Assembly: GCA_963695445.1 (NCBI GenBank) | Contig: CAVOGV010000012.1 | Coordinates: forward strand, 1 to 64,000 | DNA from: Thiohalocapsa sp963695445 | GTDB taxonomy: Bacteria; Pseudomonadota; Gammaproteobacteria; Chromatiales; Chromatiaceae | DNA length: 64,000 bases | Reading direction: 5' to 3' | Shown: positions 1 through 11,453 of the stretch, one piece after another | Numbering within the stretch: position 1 is the stretch's first letter | Layout of the letters: each line of letters opens with the position of its first letter | Translations under genes and position numbers: made by a program | The notes under the pieces: generated by a model | The model's database searches: none | Told to the model about the DNA's origin: nothing | The model's input: the letters and a program-made list of their open reading frames with translations, nothing else

Positions 1-62
1 GGTTGCAATGAAGTTCGTTGACCTTCAATCCTATCGATCTCAGCATTTTGGAGTATGTCCCG

Positions 63-298
63 ATGCGCGCCATCGAGCTTGAGGCTACCGTCGAACAACA
101 CAGCATCCGCGTGCCGGAGACCATCCGGACGGGACCCATCTGCGCGTCCTGTTGCTGATCGATGATCCTCCAGTCAGTGCCGCTGGTAATGGCAATGATC
201 TGAAGCACCTGCTGGCCGGACTGACAGAAGGCCTCAGCGACGAGGATTTGTGTCGTCCCCGGGATCTTGGTCGGAGCGATCCAGAATGGGCTTCCTGA
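63..298 (+). pseudogene. VapB-like antitoxin, frameshifted
   Basis: Reading from ATG 63 gives a short AbrB/DUF104-like start (MRAIELEATVEQHSIRVPET) which runs into a stop near 155. After about position 131 the continuation lies in another frame and reads THLRVLLLIDDP ... DLKHLLAGLTEGLSDEDL to a TGA at 296-298. Adding one G to the G run at 131-133 joins both halves into an antitoxin of about 78 residues. A ribosome site (GGAG at 51-54) lies 8 bases before the ATG. The stop overlaps the start of the PIN toxin at 286, the usual antitoxin-toxin coupling. The break could be real or a sequencing indel; many other genes here show the same kind of break. Confidence 0.6.
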
Positions 299-711
299 TC
301 GACACCAACATCCTGTCCGAAGTGCAGAAGGGCGATCGTGGCGATCCAGGCGTCCGCGCTTGGTACGACGCGGTCGATCCGCGCGAACTCTATCTTTCCG
401 TGTTGGTGCTTGGTGAGGTGCGCCAGGGCATCGAGCGCCTGCGTCGCCGTGATCCGATCCAGGCGGAGCGATTGGCGGAACGGCTCGCCTTGATCAAGGC
501 GGGCTTTGTCGATCGAATCCTGCCGGTCTCAACCGCTGTGGCGGAGCGCTGGGGTCACAATAACGTCCCGGACGCGCTGCCGGTGATCGATGGCTTACTG
601 GCCGCGACTGCACAAGTTCATGGATTGACGCTAGTGACCCGGAATGTGAAGGATGTCGAGCGCAGTGGGGTGTCGTTGCTCAATCCGTTCTCCGACGCAA
701 CAACGCGGTGA
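286..711 (+). CDS. vapC: VapC-family PIN-domain toxin ribonuclease
   Basis: 141-residue PIN domain. The N-terminus MGFLIDTNILSEVQKG carries the first catalytic Asp (DTN), Glu follows in LGEVRQGIERL, and the C-terminal acidic motif is in LPVIDGLLAATAQVHGLTLVTRN. This is the complete order expected of a VapC/FitB-like Mg-dependent RNase. I chose ATG 286 because MGFLIDTN is the family start and because it overlaps the antitoxin stop. Its own stop (709-711) overlaps the GTG start of the helicase gene at 708, so toxin and helicase could be translationally coupled. Inference: with its antitoxin, a stability or defence-associated module; the toxin looks intact while the antitoxin is frameshifted. 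Confidence 0.82.
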   Translation: MGFLIDTNILSEVQKGDRGDPGVRAWYDAVDPRELYLSVLVLGEVRQGIERLRRRDPIQAERLAERLALIKAGFVDRILPVSTAVAERWGHNNVPDALPVIDGLLAATAQVHGLTLVTRNVKDVERSGVSLLNPFSDATTR

Positions 712-3444
712 CCATCCGCCGCTTCTCCTCCCGCACCCACCAGCTCGACCAGAGCTTCCTGGCCGAGCAGCTCAAAGACGCGCGCAGCTATCGGCGCATC
801 GCCGGCTACTTCACCAGCTCCCTGTTCGAGATCGCCCACGAGTGGCTGGAGCCGATCCCGGACGTGCGCATCGTCTGCAACGTGGACCTGGCGCCGGAGG
901 ACCTGAAGGTGGCCCAGTTGCGCGAGGCGCGCATGCTCGGGCGCTGGAACGAGCGCTCCATCGAGGCGGAGTCCCTGCTCAACCGCGACGCGCTACCAGC
1001 GCCTGGATGCCTTCCTGGCCAAGCGCGGTCAGGTGATTCGCGTGGCGCCGGACAGCGTCTGCGGCTTCGTGCACGGCAAGGCCGGCGTCATCGAGCGCGC
1101 CGACGGGCGCAAGCTCGGCTTTATCGGCTCGATGAACGAGACCCGCCACGGCTGGCAGCGGCACTACGAGATCCTGTGGCAGGACGACTCGCCCGAGGGC
1201 GTGGCCTGGATCGAGGCCGAGTTCGAGTACCTGTGGAACGCGGCGCGCCCGCTGCCGGAGGCGGTCTGCCGCGAGGTCGCCCGCCGCGGCCGGCGCGTCG
1301 AGGTGCAACTCCCCGACCTCGACAGCGAGGAGACGCTGACGCCGGCGGCGCTGATCGAATCGCCGCTGTATCGCGAGGGCATGGCCCTGCAACCCTGGCA
1401 GCAGGGCTTCGTCACCGAGTGCCTGCGCCATTACAACGACCACGGGCAGGTGCGGCTGCTGCTGGCCGATGAGGTCGGGCTGGGCAAGACACTGTCGCTC
1501 GGCACCGCGGCGCTGACCCTGTGCCTGCTCGCGGAGAAGACGCGCAAACGGCGCAAGCCCATCGTGATCTTCGCCCCGGCGACCCTGTGCGAGCAGTGGC
1601 AGACCGAGATGCTCGACAAGCTCGGCATCCCCTGCGCGCGCTGGCACTCCAGCCGCAAGGTCTGGCTCGACCCGGAGGAGCGGGCGATCTCGCCGAGCGG
1701 ACCGGAGCACATCGCGCGCTGTCCGCTGCGTATCGGCATCGTCTCCACCGGGCTGATGGTGCAGCCGTCGCGGGAGAAGGAGGTCTTGGCCGGCATCAGC
1801 TTCTCGCTGGTCATCCTCGATGAGGCGCACAAGGCACGCTCGCGGCAGGGCTACGGCCCGGATGCCGGCGAGCCGAATGCATTGCTGGCCTTTATGCTCG
1901 CCGTCGCCGATCGGGCCGAGCATGTCTTGCTCGGCACCGCGACACCGATCCAGACCAAGCCCGAGGATCTGTGGGACCTGGTGCGGGTGCTGCATCGCGG
2001 CAGCACCGGGTTCGTGCTCGGCAACGACCTCTCGCCCTGGCATGACCCCGAGCGCGTGCTGCCGATCCTGTGCGGCGAGGAGCGGGTCGACGGGCTCGAT
2101 TACGGCTGGCGGCTGCTGCGCTCGCCGCTGCCGACCATGGCCTCCAGCAATGAGCCGAATGCGCGGCGGTTGTTCCGCAACCTGCGCGAAGAACTCGACA
2201 TGGCACCGGCGGCGCACCTGGCCGGCGCGCTGAGCGATCTACCGCTGGACCTGCGCGACGACCTGGAGACCGAACTGGAGCGCGACATCGACGGCGCGAC
2301 CTTCTTCCAGCGCGAGAATCCCTTCGTGCGCCATGTGGTGCTGCGCAAGCGCACGACGCTGGAGGAGCGCGGCCTGCTGGAACGCATCGCCGTCCATGTC
2401 CACCCCGATCGCGGCCTGGTGCAGGCGCCACATCGGTTCAACGCATTGTTCCAGGACGATGCGCTGCGCACCACGCCGGACTTCGATCGCGCCTACGAGG
2501 AAGCGCGCGCCTTCGGCCGCGTCCTGGCCAAGCGCGGCAAGGGCGGCGGGTTCATGCGCAATCTGATGGAGCAGCGCGTCTGCTCCAGCAGCGTCGCCGG
2601 TCTCAGTACCGCGCAGACCCTGCTGGCCGGGCGTGAGGTGCAGGAAGAGACGGAAGACCTCGATCTGGAATTGGCCATACAGACCGATGCGGAGCGCGCG
2701 GCGCTGGCGAGCCTGATCACGGCGCTCGAAGGCATGGACGATGATCCGAAGCTCGCCGCGATCCGCTTCTACCTCAAAGACGAGGGCTGGCTGGCGCTCG
2801 GCTGCATCATCTTCAGCCAGTATTACGACACCGCGCGCTGGGTGGCCGATGCGCTGGCTGCCGAATTGCCGGAGCAGACCATCGGCCTCTACGCCGGCGC
2901 CGATCGCAGTCGGCTCTATCGCGACGGCCAGGCGGTCGGCATCGACCGTGAGGCACTCAAACGCATGGTCGCGGATCGCGAGGTGCGCCTGATGGTGGCC
3001 ACCGATGCCGCCTGCGAGGGCCTGAACCTGCAAACGCTCGGCACGCTGATCAACGTCGATCTGCCCTGGAACCCGACCCGCCTGGAGCAGCGCATCGGGC
3101 GCATCAAACGCTTCGGCCAGGCACGCCCGGCGGTGGACATGCTGAACCTGGTGCACCAGGGCACGGTGGACGAGAAGGTCTATGCGCGCCTGTCCGAGCG
3201 CATGCGCAACCGCTACGACCTGTTCGGCGGTCTGCCCGACACCATCCGCGACGATTGGATCGACGACCTGGAAACCCTGGGCGAGCGGATGGACCAGTAC
3301 ATCGAGGAGCGCCGCCAGGCGACCGGCTTCGACCTGCGCTACAACAGCAGCATCACGCCCAGCGACGCGGCCTGGCGCGATTGCGCGACCGTGCTGTCAC
3401 GCCGGGATGTGGAGAATCTGATGCGGCAGGGATGGAGTGGATGA
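708..3444 (+). CDS. PLD-like/SNF2 helicase fusion, possible anti-phage protein (frameshifted)
   Basis: About 911 residues once a frame break near 980-990 is repaired. Residues 1-170 form a phospholipase D-like domain with an HGK motif (FVHGKAGVIE) and LGFIGSMNETR. Then follows an SNF2/RapA-type superfamily 2 helicase: Walker A ADEVGLGKT (about residue 255), DEAH box VILDEAHKAR, motif III LLGTATPIQ, and C-terminal motifs ATDAACEGLNLQ and RLEQRIGRIKRFGQ. Such PLD-SNF2 architectures occur in phage-defence contexts (DrmC/DrmD of DISARM carry these domains on separate proteins), so a defence role is inferred, not shown. The GTG start overlaps the vapC stop. No DISARM methylase is nearby. The frame break may be an assembly indel because both halves are otherwise intact. 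Confidence 0.75.
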
Positions 3445-3697
3445 TTTCAACAAGATGACCAACGACCAGATCCAGGACGGCGACATCATCCTCGTCGAGC
3501 AGCGCCAGACGGCGGAGAACGGCGAGACCGTGGTGGCGCTGATCAACGGCGAGCGGGTGACGCTGAAGCGCTTCTACGTCGAGCCTGACGGCATCCGTCT
3601 GCAGCCCGCCAATCCGGAGATGGAGCCGATCTATCTCGGCCATGACGAGCTCGAGATCCTCGGCATCGTCACCGGGGTAGTGCGGATGACCGACTGA
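3437..3697 (+). pseudogene. LexA C-terminal (S24 peptidase) fragment
   Basis: Encodes only the last 77 residues or so of a LexA-like peptidase domain: NDQIQDGDIILVEQ ... ERVTLKRFYVEP ... ELEILGIVTGVV. About 80 percent of these residues match the C-terminus of the LexA-like gene at 13031-13504. The paralogue has HSMIDDQIQDGD where this fragment has NKMTNDQIQDGD, so the catalytic Ser is replaced by Lys at the very start; the general-base Lys (VTLKRF) remains. The DNA-binding domain and cleavage site are absent. It overlaps the end of the helicase gene by a few bases, suggesting a recombination junction. Most likely a duplicated remnant; an expressed non-cleaving fragment cannot be excluded. Confidence 0.7.
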
Positions 3698-3719
3698 CAG
3701 CGGCACGCACTGATCAGCC

Positions 3720-4104
3720 ATGCACAGCGTCAGCCTCGACATCGACGCCCCTGCCAGGCGTCGCCTGGCGTCTGCTGATCGACACCGCCGAATGGCCGCG
3801 CTGGGGGCCGAGCGTGCGCGCAGTGGAAGCCCCGCAACGTCTGATCGGCCCCGGCATGCGCGGGCGCGTGCAGACCACGCTCGGCCTCTGGCTCCCGTTC
3901 GAGATCACCGATTGGCAACCCGGCGAGGCATGGGCCTGGCGGGTCGCCGGCATCGAGGCCACCGGCCACCGTGTCGAACGCCTCGGCGCCGAGCGCTGTC
4001 GCGTCAGCTTCCTCGTCCCGCGCTGGGCGCCGCTGTATCGTCCCATCTGCGCCAGCGCATTGCGCAAGATCGCTGAGCGCGCGAAGGCCGCGGACATCGG
4101 CTGA
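3720..4104 (+). CDS. SRPBCC-fold protein (polyketide cyclase-like), frameshifted
   Basis: The start reads MHSVSLDIDAP, then the frame changes near 3755 and continues as GVAWRLLIDTAEWPRWGPSV ... RLIGPGMRGRVQT ... FEITDWQPGEAWAWRVAG ... SALRKIAERA. WPRWGPSV and the WxPGExWxW strand are typical of START/Bet v1-like (SRPBCC) proteins, which bind hydrophobic ligands; the family predicts no specific substrate. About 128 residues when joined, the usual size. The break is probably a base-calling error. It has no obvious operon partner: it follows the LexA fragment and precedes the rhodanese lipoprotein by about 130 bases. Confidence 0.6.
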
Positions 4105-4231
4105 TCCGGACGTCGCTGACTGACCACACCTCTGACTCGCAGTCCTTCGCCGCAGCGCGACTGTGCACTTGGATTATAGGTGGGCGCCCCGACTGATAGG
4201 CGCTGTCGAAATCACGGAGACCACAAGCGCC

Positions 4232-4670
4232 ATGTTCAAGTTAAAGCCCCTCATTAAATCCGCGATCGCCTTCTGTGCGGCCCTGTTCATGGTCGCCTGC
4301 GGTGCCGAGACCGGACCCAACCCTGTCCGCCCCGGATGCCCTCGCCAAGTCGCGTGCTGGCGAGATCACGCTCGTCGACATCCGTACGCCGCAGGAGTGG
4401 CGCCAAACCGGTATCGCAGCGGGGGCGCTCACCATCGATATGACACGGAAGACCTTCGTCGAGGAAATTCTGCGTGCCGTGGACGGCGATAAGGACGCCC
4501 CGATTGCGATCATCTGTCGCACCGGCAACCGCACCACCTACACCCAGAAGGCGTTGCAAGAGATCGGCTTCACGAACGTCTACAACGTCAAAGAAGGGAT
4601 GGCCGGCAGCGGCGCGGGTCCCGGTTGGGTGCGGCGTGGTCTACCCTTGGAACGCTGTCAGACGTGTTGA
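4232..4670 (+). CDS. Rhodanese-like lipoprotein, frameshifted
   Basis: The N-terminus MFKLKPLIKSAIAFCAALF followed by MVACGAE is a lipoprotein signal with Cys after a VA pair. After a frame break around 4315-4330 the rhodanese fold follows: PDALAKSRAGEITLVDIRTP, then the active-site loop IAIICRTGNRTTYTQKALQ. The loop Cys (CRTGNRT) is the persulfide-carrying residue, so catalysis should be possible. About 145 residues as a single-domain protein anchored in the envelope. A GGAG ribosome site precedes ATG 4232. Periplasmic rhodanese-like proteins are common in sulfur oxidisers, but the sulfur donor is unknown. Confidence 0.72.
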
Positions 4671-4758
4671 CTCCTCGCCCGACGCAGAGCAGGCTTGCTC
4701 GGGCGGACAACACCACCTTCGTCTTGACGGCGCCGATGAATGAGCGGCAGGAGCAGCC

Positions 4759-5956
<1,198 letters not shown>

Positions 5957-6189
5957 GCGGCGCTTCCAGAGCGACGCGCCAAAGACAAAACTGGTGCGTC
6001 AGAATCCATGCGCGAACAATGATCAGTGCGCCAGCCATTCCGCGGCGTTAAGGGCGTGATCCTACCCTTGATTCGCATCAAAGACGATCGCAACAGGCCT
6101 TGTTATCACATGCTGGTAGGCGACAAGCACGGGGCTGTGGTGAGGCCCCGATGCAAATCGCGGCAATCCGACCGATGGAGGATTCGCAG

Positions 6190-6831
6190 ATGGTCAAGGT
6201 CAAGGTCTACATGCGCGCGACCGGTGAACCGCTGAAGCGCACGCCGATCGCATTGGAGTTGGATCCGGACGCACAACGCACGCCTGAGATCGCAACCGAC
6301 CGAGACGGCGAGGCCTGCTTTGCCACCACCGCCGAGAGCGGCAAAGTACTGGTCTCCGGTATCGAACGCTATCACGGCAAGCTTCGCGGCGAGATCGAGA
6401 TCGGACTGTGGTCGATCACCGAGCAAGAGGACAGCTCCGCCGGCAATCTTGGCGAGTTTCCGAGTGGCAGCAACGCCTATGCCGATATGCCGACGCGTAC
6501 CTTGGTGGTTGGCGAACGTCTGGTCGAGACCGACAGCGAGGGCTACCTCGTGAATCCGTCGGACTGGTCGGAAGACTTCGTTCGCGCCCAGGCCGCGGCG
6601 GAGGGGCTGACGCTGCAGCCGCAGCACTGGGCGGTGATCCGTTACCTGCGCGACCATTTTCGTCGCCGGGGCATCCAGGCATCGGTGCGCGACATGATCA
6701 AGCATTTTCGCGCCGAATGGGGCCCCGAGGCGGGCAGCAGTGCGGCGCTGCATCGGCTATTTCCCCAGGGCGGTCCGCAAAAACAGGGCAATCGGTTGGC
6801 GGGCCTGCTGCGCACCAAGGGCGAGCACTGA
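6190..6831 (+). CDS. DsrC/TusE-family protein without redox cysteines, fused to an N-terminal beta-rich domain
   Basis: 213 residues. Residues from about 115 on match the DsrC/TusE fold: SEGYLVNPSDWSEDFVRAQA, LTLQPQHWAVIRYLRDHFRR, ASVRDMIKHFRAEWG, LHRLFPQGGPQKQGNRLAGL. In DsrC the C-terminal arm carries two cysteines (in KQACKIAG and the penultimate residue); here these positions read KQGNRLAG and KGEH, so both are missing, as in the proteins called RspA in the DsrC/TusE/RspA family. Residues 1-112 (MVKVKVYMRATGEPLKRTPI ... TDRDGEACFAT ... SGKVLVSG) look like a beta-sandwich of the CarboxypepD-regulatory/Ig-like kind and are not part of DsrC. A GGAGG eight bases before ATG 6190 fixes the start. 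Without thiols it cannot carry sulfur; a regulatory or scaffold role is inferred. Confidence 0.72.
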   Translation: MVKVKVYMRATGEPLKRTPIALELDPDAQRTPEIATDRDGEACFATTAESGKVLVSGIERYHGKLRGEIEIGLWSITEQEDSSAGNLGEFPSGSNAYADMPTRTLVVGERLVETDSEGYLVNPSDWSEDFVRAQAAAEGLTLQPQHWAVIRYLRDHFRRRGIQASVRDMIKHFRAEWGPEAGSSAALHRLFPQGGPQKQGNRLAGLLRTKGEH

Positions 6832-7184
6832 GCCGATTTTCGCCTCCAGCGCCAAGGATGGCTAAACGCGGCGGCACTGTGGAATGTCGGCTCCAGGCCC
6901 TTCGAACTTAGCCCTTCGGCGGACAAGCGCGGTTCGACTGCTTCGGCGTTCGGACCTGCCTTGACGTAACATTCCCAGACGGAACAATCTCAATCATGAA
7001 GCCGGGAGATCTCCGTGCGCAGCCTCGAACCCGAGGCGGTTAAACTCGCGGTCTCGAACGTCAACCGCTTTGCGGCACTCAGCTCGGCCCGCGCGAGGTC
7101 GCTGCGGGGCTCGCACCTCCCCGCTGCACGAACCGCGCGCCAGCAGGCCCAACACAGGCCGCGAAAACACCGAGAACCCGCCCT
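6832..7184 (+). promoter_or_regulatory. Intergenic region with a candidate sigma-70 promoter
   Basis: 353 bases without a gene. TTGACG (6961-6966) and AACAAT (6983-6988), 16 bases apart, could be the -35 and -10 boxes driving the mmsA-like gene at 7185, with a leader of about 190 bases. The -10 box matches only 4 of 6 consensus bases. No clear terminator for the upstream DsrC-like gene is visible. Confidence 0.3.
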
Positions 7185-8700
<1,516 letters not shown>

Positions 8701-8728
8701 CGCGCTTTCTGACGACGGTAGAGGACCT

Positions 8729-10357
8729 ATGAAGGACTTCGGTACATTCGATTACGTCATCGTCGGCGGCGGCGCGGCCGGCTGCGTGCTGGCCAATCGG
8801 CTGTCGGCCGATGCCGATGTCCGCGTGCTGTTGTTGGAAGCCGGTAACGACGAGCGCTGGATCTGGACCAAGATCCCGGTTGGCTACCTGTTCTGCATCG
8901 ATAACCCGCGCACGGACTGGTGCTATCGCACGGAGCCCGAACCCGGCCTCAATGGTCGCTCCATCGTCTACGCCCGCGGCAAGGGGCTGGGCGGCAGCAC
9001 GCTGATCAACGCCATGCTCTACTTGCGCGGCCAGACGCGGGACTATGACGAGTGGGCGCGGCTGTGCGGTGACGACGGCTGGTCCTGGCGCGCGGTATTG
9101 CCCCTGTTCAAGGACGTCGAGGACTCTTGGCGCGGCGTCAACGACCACCACGGTGCCGGCGGCGAGTGGCGAGTCGAGCGGCAACGGCTGTCCTGGGACA
9201 TTCTCCAGCGCTTCGCCGAGGCCGCAACCCAGGCCGGCATCCCCGCGAGCGCGGACTTCAATGGCGGCGACAATCTCGGCGTCGGCCACTTCGAGGTGAA
9301 CCAAAAGCGCGGCACGCGCTGGAGTGCCGTGCGCGGCTTTCTCGATCCGGTGCGTTCGCGGCCGAACCTTGAGATCGTCACCGGCGCGCTGTCGGATCGG
9401 TTGCTGTTCGACGGTCATCGGGTGCAGGGCATCGAATTTGTTCAGGCCGGCGAGCGTTGCCGGGTCGGCGCCCGCATCGAGACCCTGCTAGCCGCCGGCT
9501 CGATCGGCTCGCCCGCCATCCTGCAGCGCTCCGGCATCGGCGACCCCGAGTTGCTGCGGCGCCTGGGCATACCGGTAGCGCAAGCGCTTGAGGGGGTCGG
9601 TAGAAACCTGCAGGATCATCTGCAACTGCGCAGCATCTACAAGGTGCAGGGCATCAAGACCCTGAATCAAAGCGCCAACAGCCTCTGGGGCAAGGCGATG
9701 ATGGGCCTTGAATACGCGCTGTTTCGGCGCGGTCCGCTGACGATGGCGCCGAGCCAGCTCGGCCTGTTCGCGCGCTCCAGCCCCGAGGTCGAGACCCCGG
9801 ACCTGGAGTATCACGTGCAGCCGCTGTCGTTGGACCGGTTCGGCGAACCGCTGCATCGCTTCCCCGCCTTTACCGCCAGCGTCTGCGATCTGCGCCCGCG
9901 GTCGCGCGGCAAGGTCGAGATTCGCGACCCTAACCCAAACAGCGCTCCGCTGATCGCGCCCAACTATCTGTGCGACCCTGCCGACCGCCGTAAGGCCGCG
10001 GTTGCGCTGCGCCTGACCCGGCACATCGTCGCGCAGCCGGCGCTGGCGCCGTTTCAACCAAGCGAATATCTACCCGGCGCCGACTGCCGCAGCGACGAGG
10101 AACTGGCCGTTGCCGCGGGCAACGTCGGCACCACTATCTTCCACCCGGTCGGCACCTGCCGAATGGGCCGTGCGGACGACCCGACCACGGTCTGCGACTC
10201 CCGGCTGCGCGTGCACGGCCTGCAGGGTCTGCGCGTGGTCGACGCCTCCATCATGCCGAGTATCACGTCCGGCAACACCAGCTCGCCGACGATCATGATC
10301 GCCGTCCGCGGGGCTCAGATGATACGAGAGGACATGGTAAACCTCCGGTCAAGCTAG
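8729..10357 (+). CDS. GMC-family FAD-dependent alcohol (choline-like) dehydrogenase
   Basis: 542 residues, intact. N-terminal FAD dinucleotide-binding motif DYVIVGGGAAGCVLANRLS, the GMC signature GKGLGGSTLINAMLYLRG, and the second signature in GSIGSPAILQRSGIG. The C-terminal active-site region has NVGTTIFHPVGTCRMG (catalytic His) and DASIMPSITSGNTSSPT (second catalytic residue Asn). This is the layout of choline and alkyl-alcohol dehydrogenases (BetA/AlkJ-like). The choline signature alone is not enough to name betA. The gene follows the mmsA-like dehydrogenase closely with a GAGG ribosome site, so alcohol and aldehyde oxidation are likely coupled. Confidence 0.85.
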   Translation: MKDFGTFDYVIVGGGAAGCVLANRLSADADVRVLLLEAGNDERWIWTKIPVGYLFCIDNPRTDWCYRTEPEPGLNGRSIVYARGKGLGGSTLINAMLYLRGQTRDYDEWARLCGDDGWSWRAVLPLFKDVEDSWRGVNDHHGAGGEWRVERQRLSWDILQRFAEAATQAGIPASADFNGGDNLGVGHFEVNQKRGTRWSAVRGFLDPVRSRPNLEIVTGALSDRLLFDGHRVQGIEFVQAGERCRVGARIETLLAAGSIGSPAILQRSGIGDPELLRRLGIPVAQALEGVGRNLQDHLQLRSIYKVQGIKTLNQSANSLWGKAMMGLEYALFRRGPLTMAPSQLGLFARSSPEVETPDLEYHVQPLSLDRFGEPLHRFPAFTASVCDLRPRSRGKVEIRDPNPNSAPLIAPNYLCDPADRRKAAVALRLTRHIVAQPALAPFQPSEYLPGADCRSDEELAVAAGNVGTTIFHPVGTCRMGRADDPTTVCDSRLRVHGLQGLRVVDASIMPSITSGNTSSPTIMIAVRGAQMIREDMVNLRSS

Positions 10358-10800
10358 CCGTGAATGCTGGAGGCGGGCGTCACACTGATCGGGCCGTTGG
10401 ATGAACCGAGACCGCATGGCGGCGCCCGCGGCCGTGGTCGCGAGGCGGTTGATGCCGTCCTGCTCCACTCGATTTAAAGACTAGCGCGCCATTACGCAGC
10501 AACCGTGCAGGCCCGGTGCAAAGACGGCGCAAGCCGTCGCTAACTCGGCACCGGCCGAAGGCCGAATCCTGGCGTGGTCGGTGCACGACGGCGGCGGAGT
10601 CCCTCTTTGGCAACCGGAGGCGGGCGCTTGCCATATCCTCAGCCGCCTGGCGGGCTCCGACCCTGCCTGGTGGCCGCGGGTGATTGCTCCCCCGCGGCTT
10701 CCACAGATCCGGACGTGCCCAATTCGAGCCCGGCTGCTTGCCTGTCGCGAAGAGAAGGACTAGCTTTACCTCGGCTTACCAACGCGAGGCAGAGACCGTA
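10358..10800. other. Gene-free stretch with a possible group II intron 3' remnant
   Basis: 443 bases without a convincing gene. On the minus strand, 10673-10737 resembles the end of a bacterial group II intron: a domain-V-like segment (GAGCCGGGCTCG, loop AATT, then GGGCACGTCCGGATC) followed by a perfect 8-bp hairpin (GCCGCGGG at 10673-10680 with CCCGCGGC at 10691-10698). The match is by eye and degenerate, and no reverse transcriptase gene is present, so at best this is a dead 3' piece. Confidence 0.3.
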
Positions 10801-11064
10801 ATGGAGACCCTCCGCTTATCAACCAACGGCCAAGTCGTGATACCGAAAGTGATACGCACGCGCCATCCCTGGGATGTGGGCACCGAACTGGTGATCGAAG
10901 ACCTGGGGGATTCTGTCGTGTTGCGCTCGGTCAAGTCCTTTCCGCCCACGGAGGTCGAAGATGGGCTTGGCTGCACCGGTTATCGTGGGCCTGCGCTGTC
11001 GATCGAGGAGATGGACGAGGCCGTTTCCGAGGGCGTCCGTTATCGCTGGCAGAAGGACGAATGA
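10801..11064 (+). CDS. vapB: SpoVT/AbrB-type antitoxin (VapB)
   Basis: 87 residues. The start METLRLSTNGQVVIPKVIRT matches the swapped-hairpin AbrB DNA-binding fold, normally ending in IPKxIR, and the C-terminal tail (ALSIEEMDEAVSEGVRYRWQ) is the toxin-wrapping helix of VapB/MazE-like antitoxins. ATG 10801 follows GAGG at 10786-10789. The stop overlaps the start of the toxin remnant at 11061 (ATGA), the usual coupling. The antitoxin seems intact although the toxin next to it is deleted. Confidence 0.8.
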   Translation: METLRLSTNGQVVIPKVIRTRHPWDVGTELVIEDLGDSVVLRSVKSFPPTEVEDGLGCTGYRGPALSIEEMDEAVSEGVRYRWQKDE

Positions 11065-11228
11065 TTGCCGTCGACACCAACGTTCTGCTCCGGTATGTCA
11101 CCAGCGATGATCCGGAGCAGGCGCGCAAGGCGGTGGCATTGCTTGCCCAAGAGGAGATCGTGCTCCTCTTTGATCGGCGTTTCGCCAACCGTAGGCGTCA
11201 GGAAGGACTATCGGTGGAACTGGTCTGA
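11061..11228 (+). pseudogene. VapC PIN-domain toxin with internal deletion
   Basis: 55 codons. The N-terminus MIAVDTNVLLRYVTSDDPEQ is a canonical PIN start with the first catalytic Asp. After about residue 33 it jumps directly to a typical PIN C-terminus (LLFDRRFANRR, GLSVELV). Roughly 80 residues with the middle acidic residues are missing, so no nuclease activity is expected. The reading frame is kept across the junction, which suggests a clean deletion rather than a base-calling error. It leaves an orphan antitoxin. Confidence 0.7.
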
Positions 11229-11279
11229 AGCCGGTCATGCTGGGCGAGGGCATCTTGGGTTAGCTGACCACCGGCTAGC

Positions 11280-11453
11280 TCAAACGGTTTGGCTCCAGGG
11301 AGGAAGACCACGTTCACGCTTAGTTGATGGGGGGCTGTAGACGGTCGTGCGCAGAAGCACTCCCTTTTTCTTGACGATCGCCTGCTCGGTCATGGTGCGG
11401 ATTTTGGTCGTGTCGTCGTAGCTATCCTCGATCTCTTCGTACTCTAGCTTCAT
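11280..11453 (-). CDS. Short hypothetical protein (57 residues)
   Basis: Starts MKLEYEEIEDSYDDTTKIRT and ends WSQTV. No family recognised. The reason for listing it is the strong ribosome site: GAGGTGG lies about 6 bases before ATG 11453 on the minus strand. The first 45 residues are acidic and then basic and look protein-like; the end (PPSTKRERGLPPW) does not, so the gene may be a truncated N-terminal piece of something longer that was cut at about 11330. Confidence 0.35.
   Translation of the reverse strand: MKLEYEEIEDSYDDTTKIRTMTEQAIVKKKGVLLRTTVYSPPSTKRERGLPPWSQTV

Noticed and set aside
979..2217. Long minus-strand open frame (412 codons) opposite the helicase
   Set aside because: Low-complexity Arg/Gln/Ala composition, no family motif, lies wholly opposite the conserved SNF2 motifs; typical shadow in GC-rich DNA. 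The same holds for the large antisense frames at 2239-3156, 6990-8213, 16628-17752, 36261-37271 and 56284-57864.
6190..6831. Functional TusE or DsrC sulfur carrier
   Set aside because: Both conserved cysteines of the C-terminal arm are absent, and an extra domain is fused at the N-terminus.
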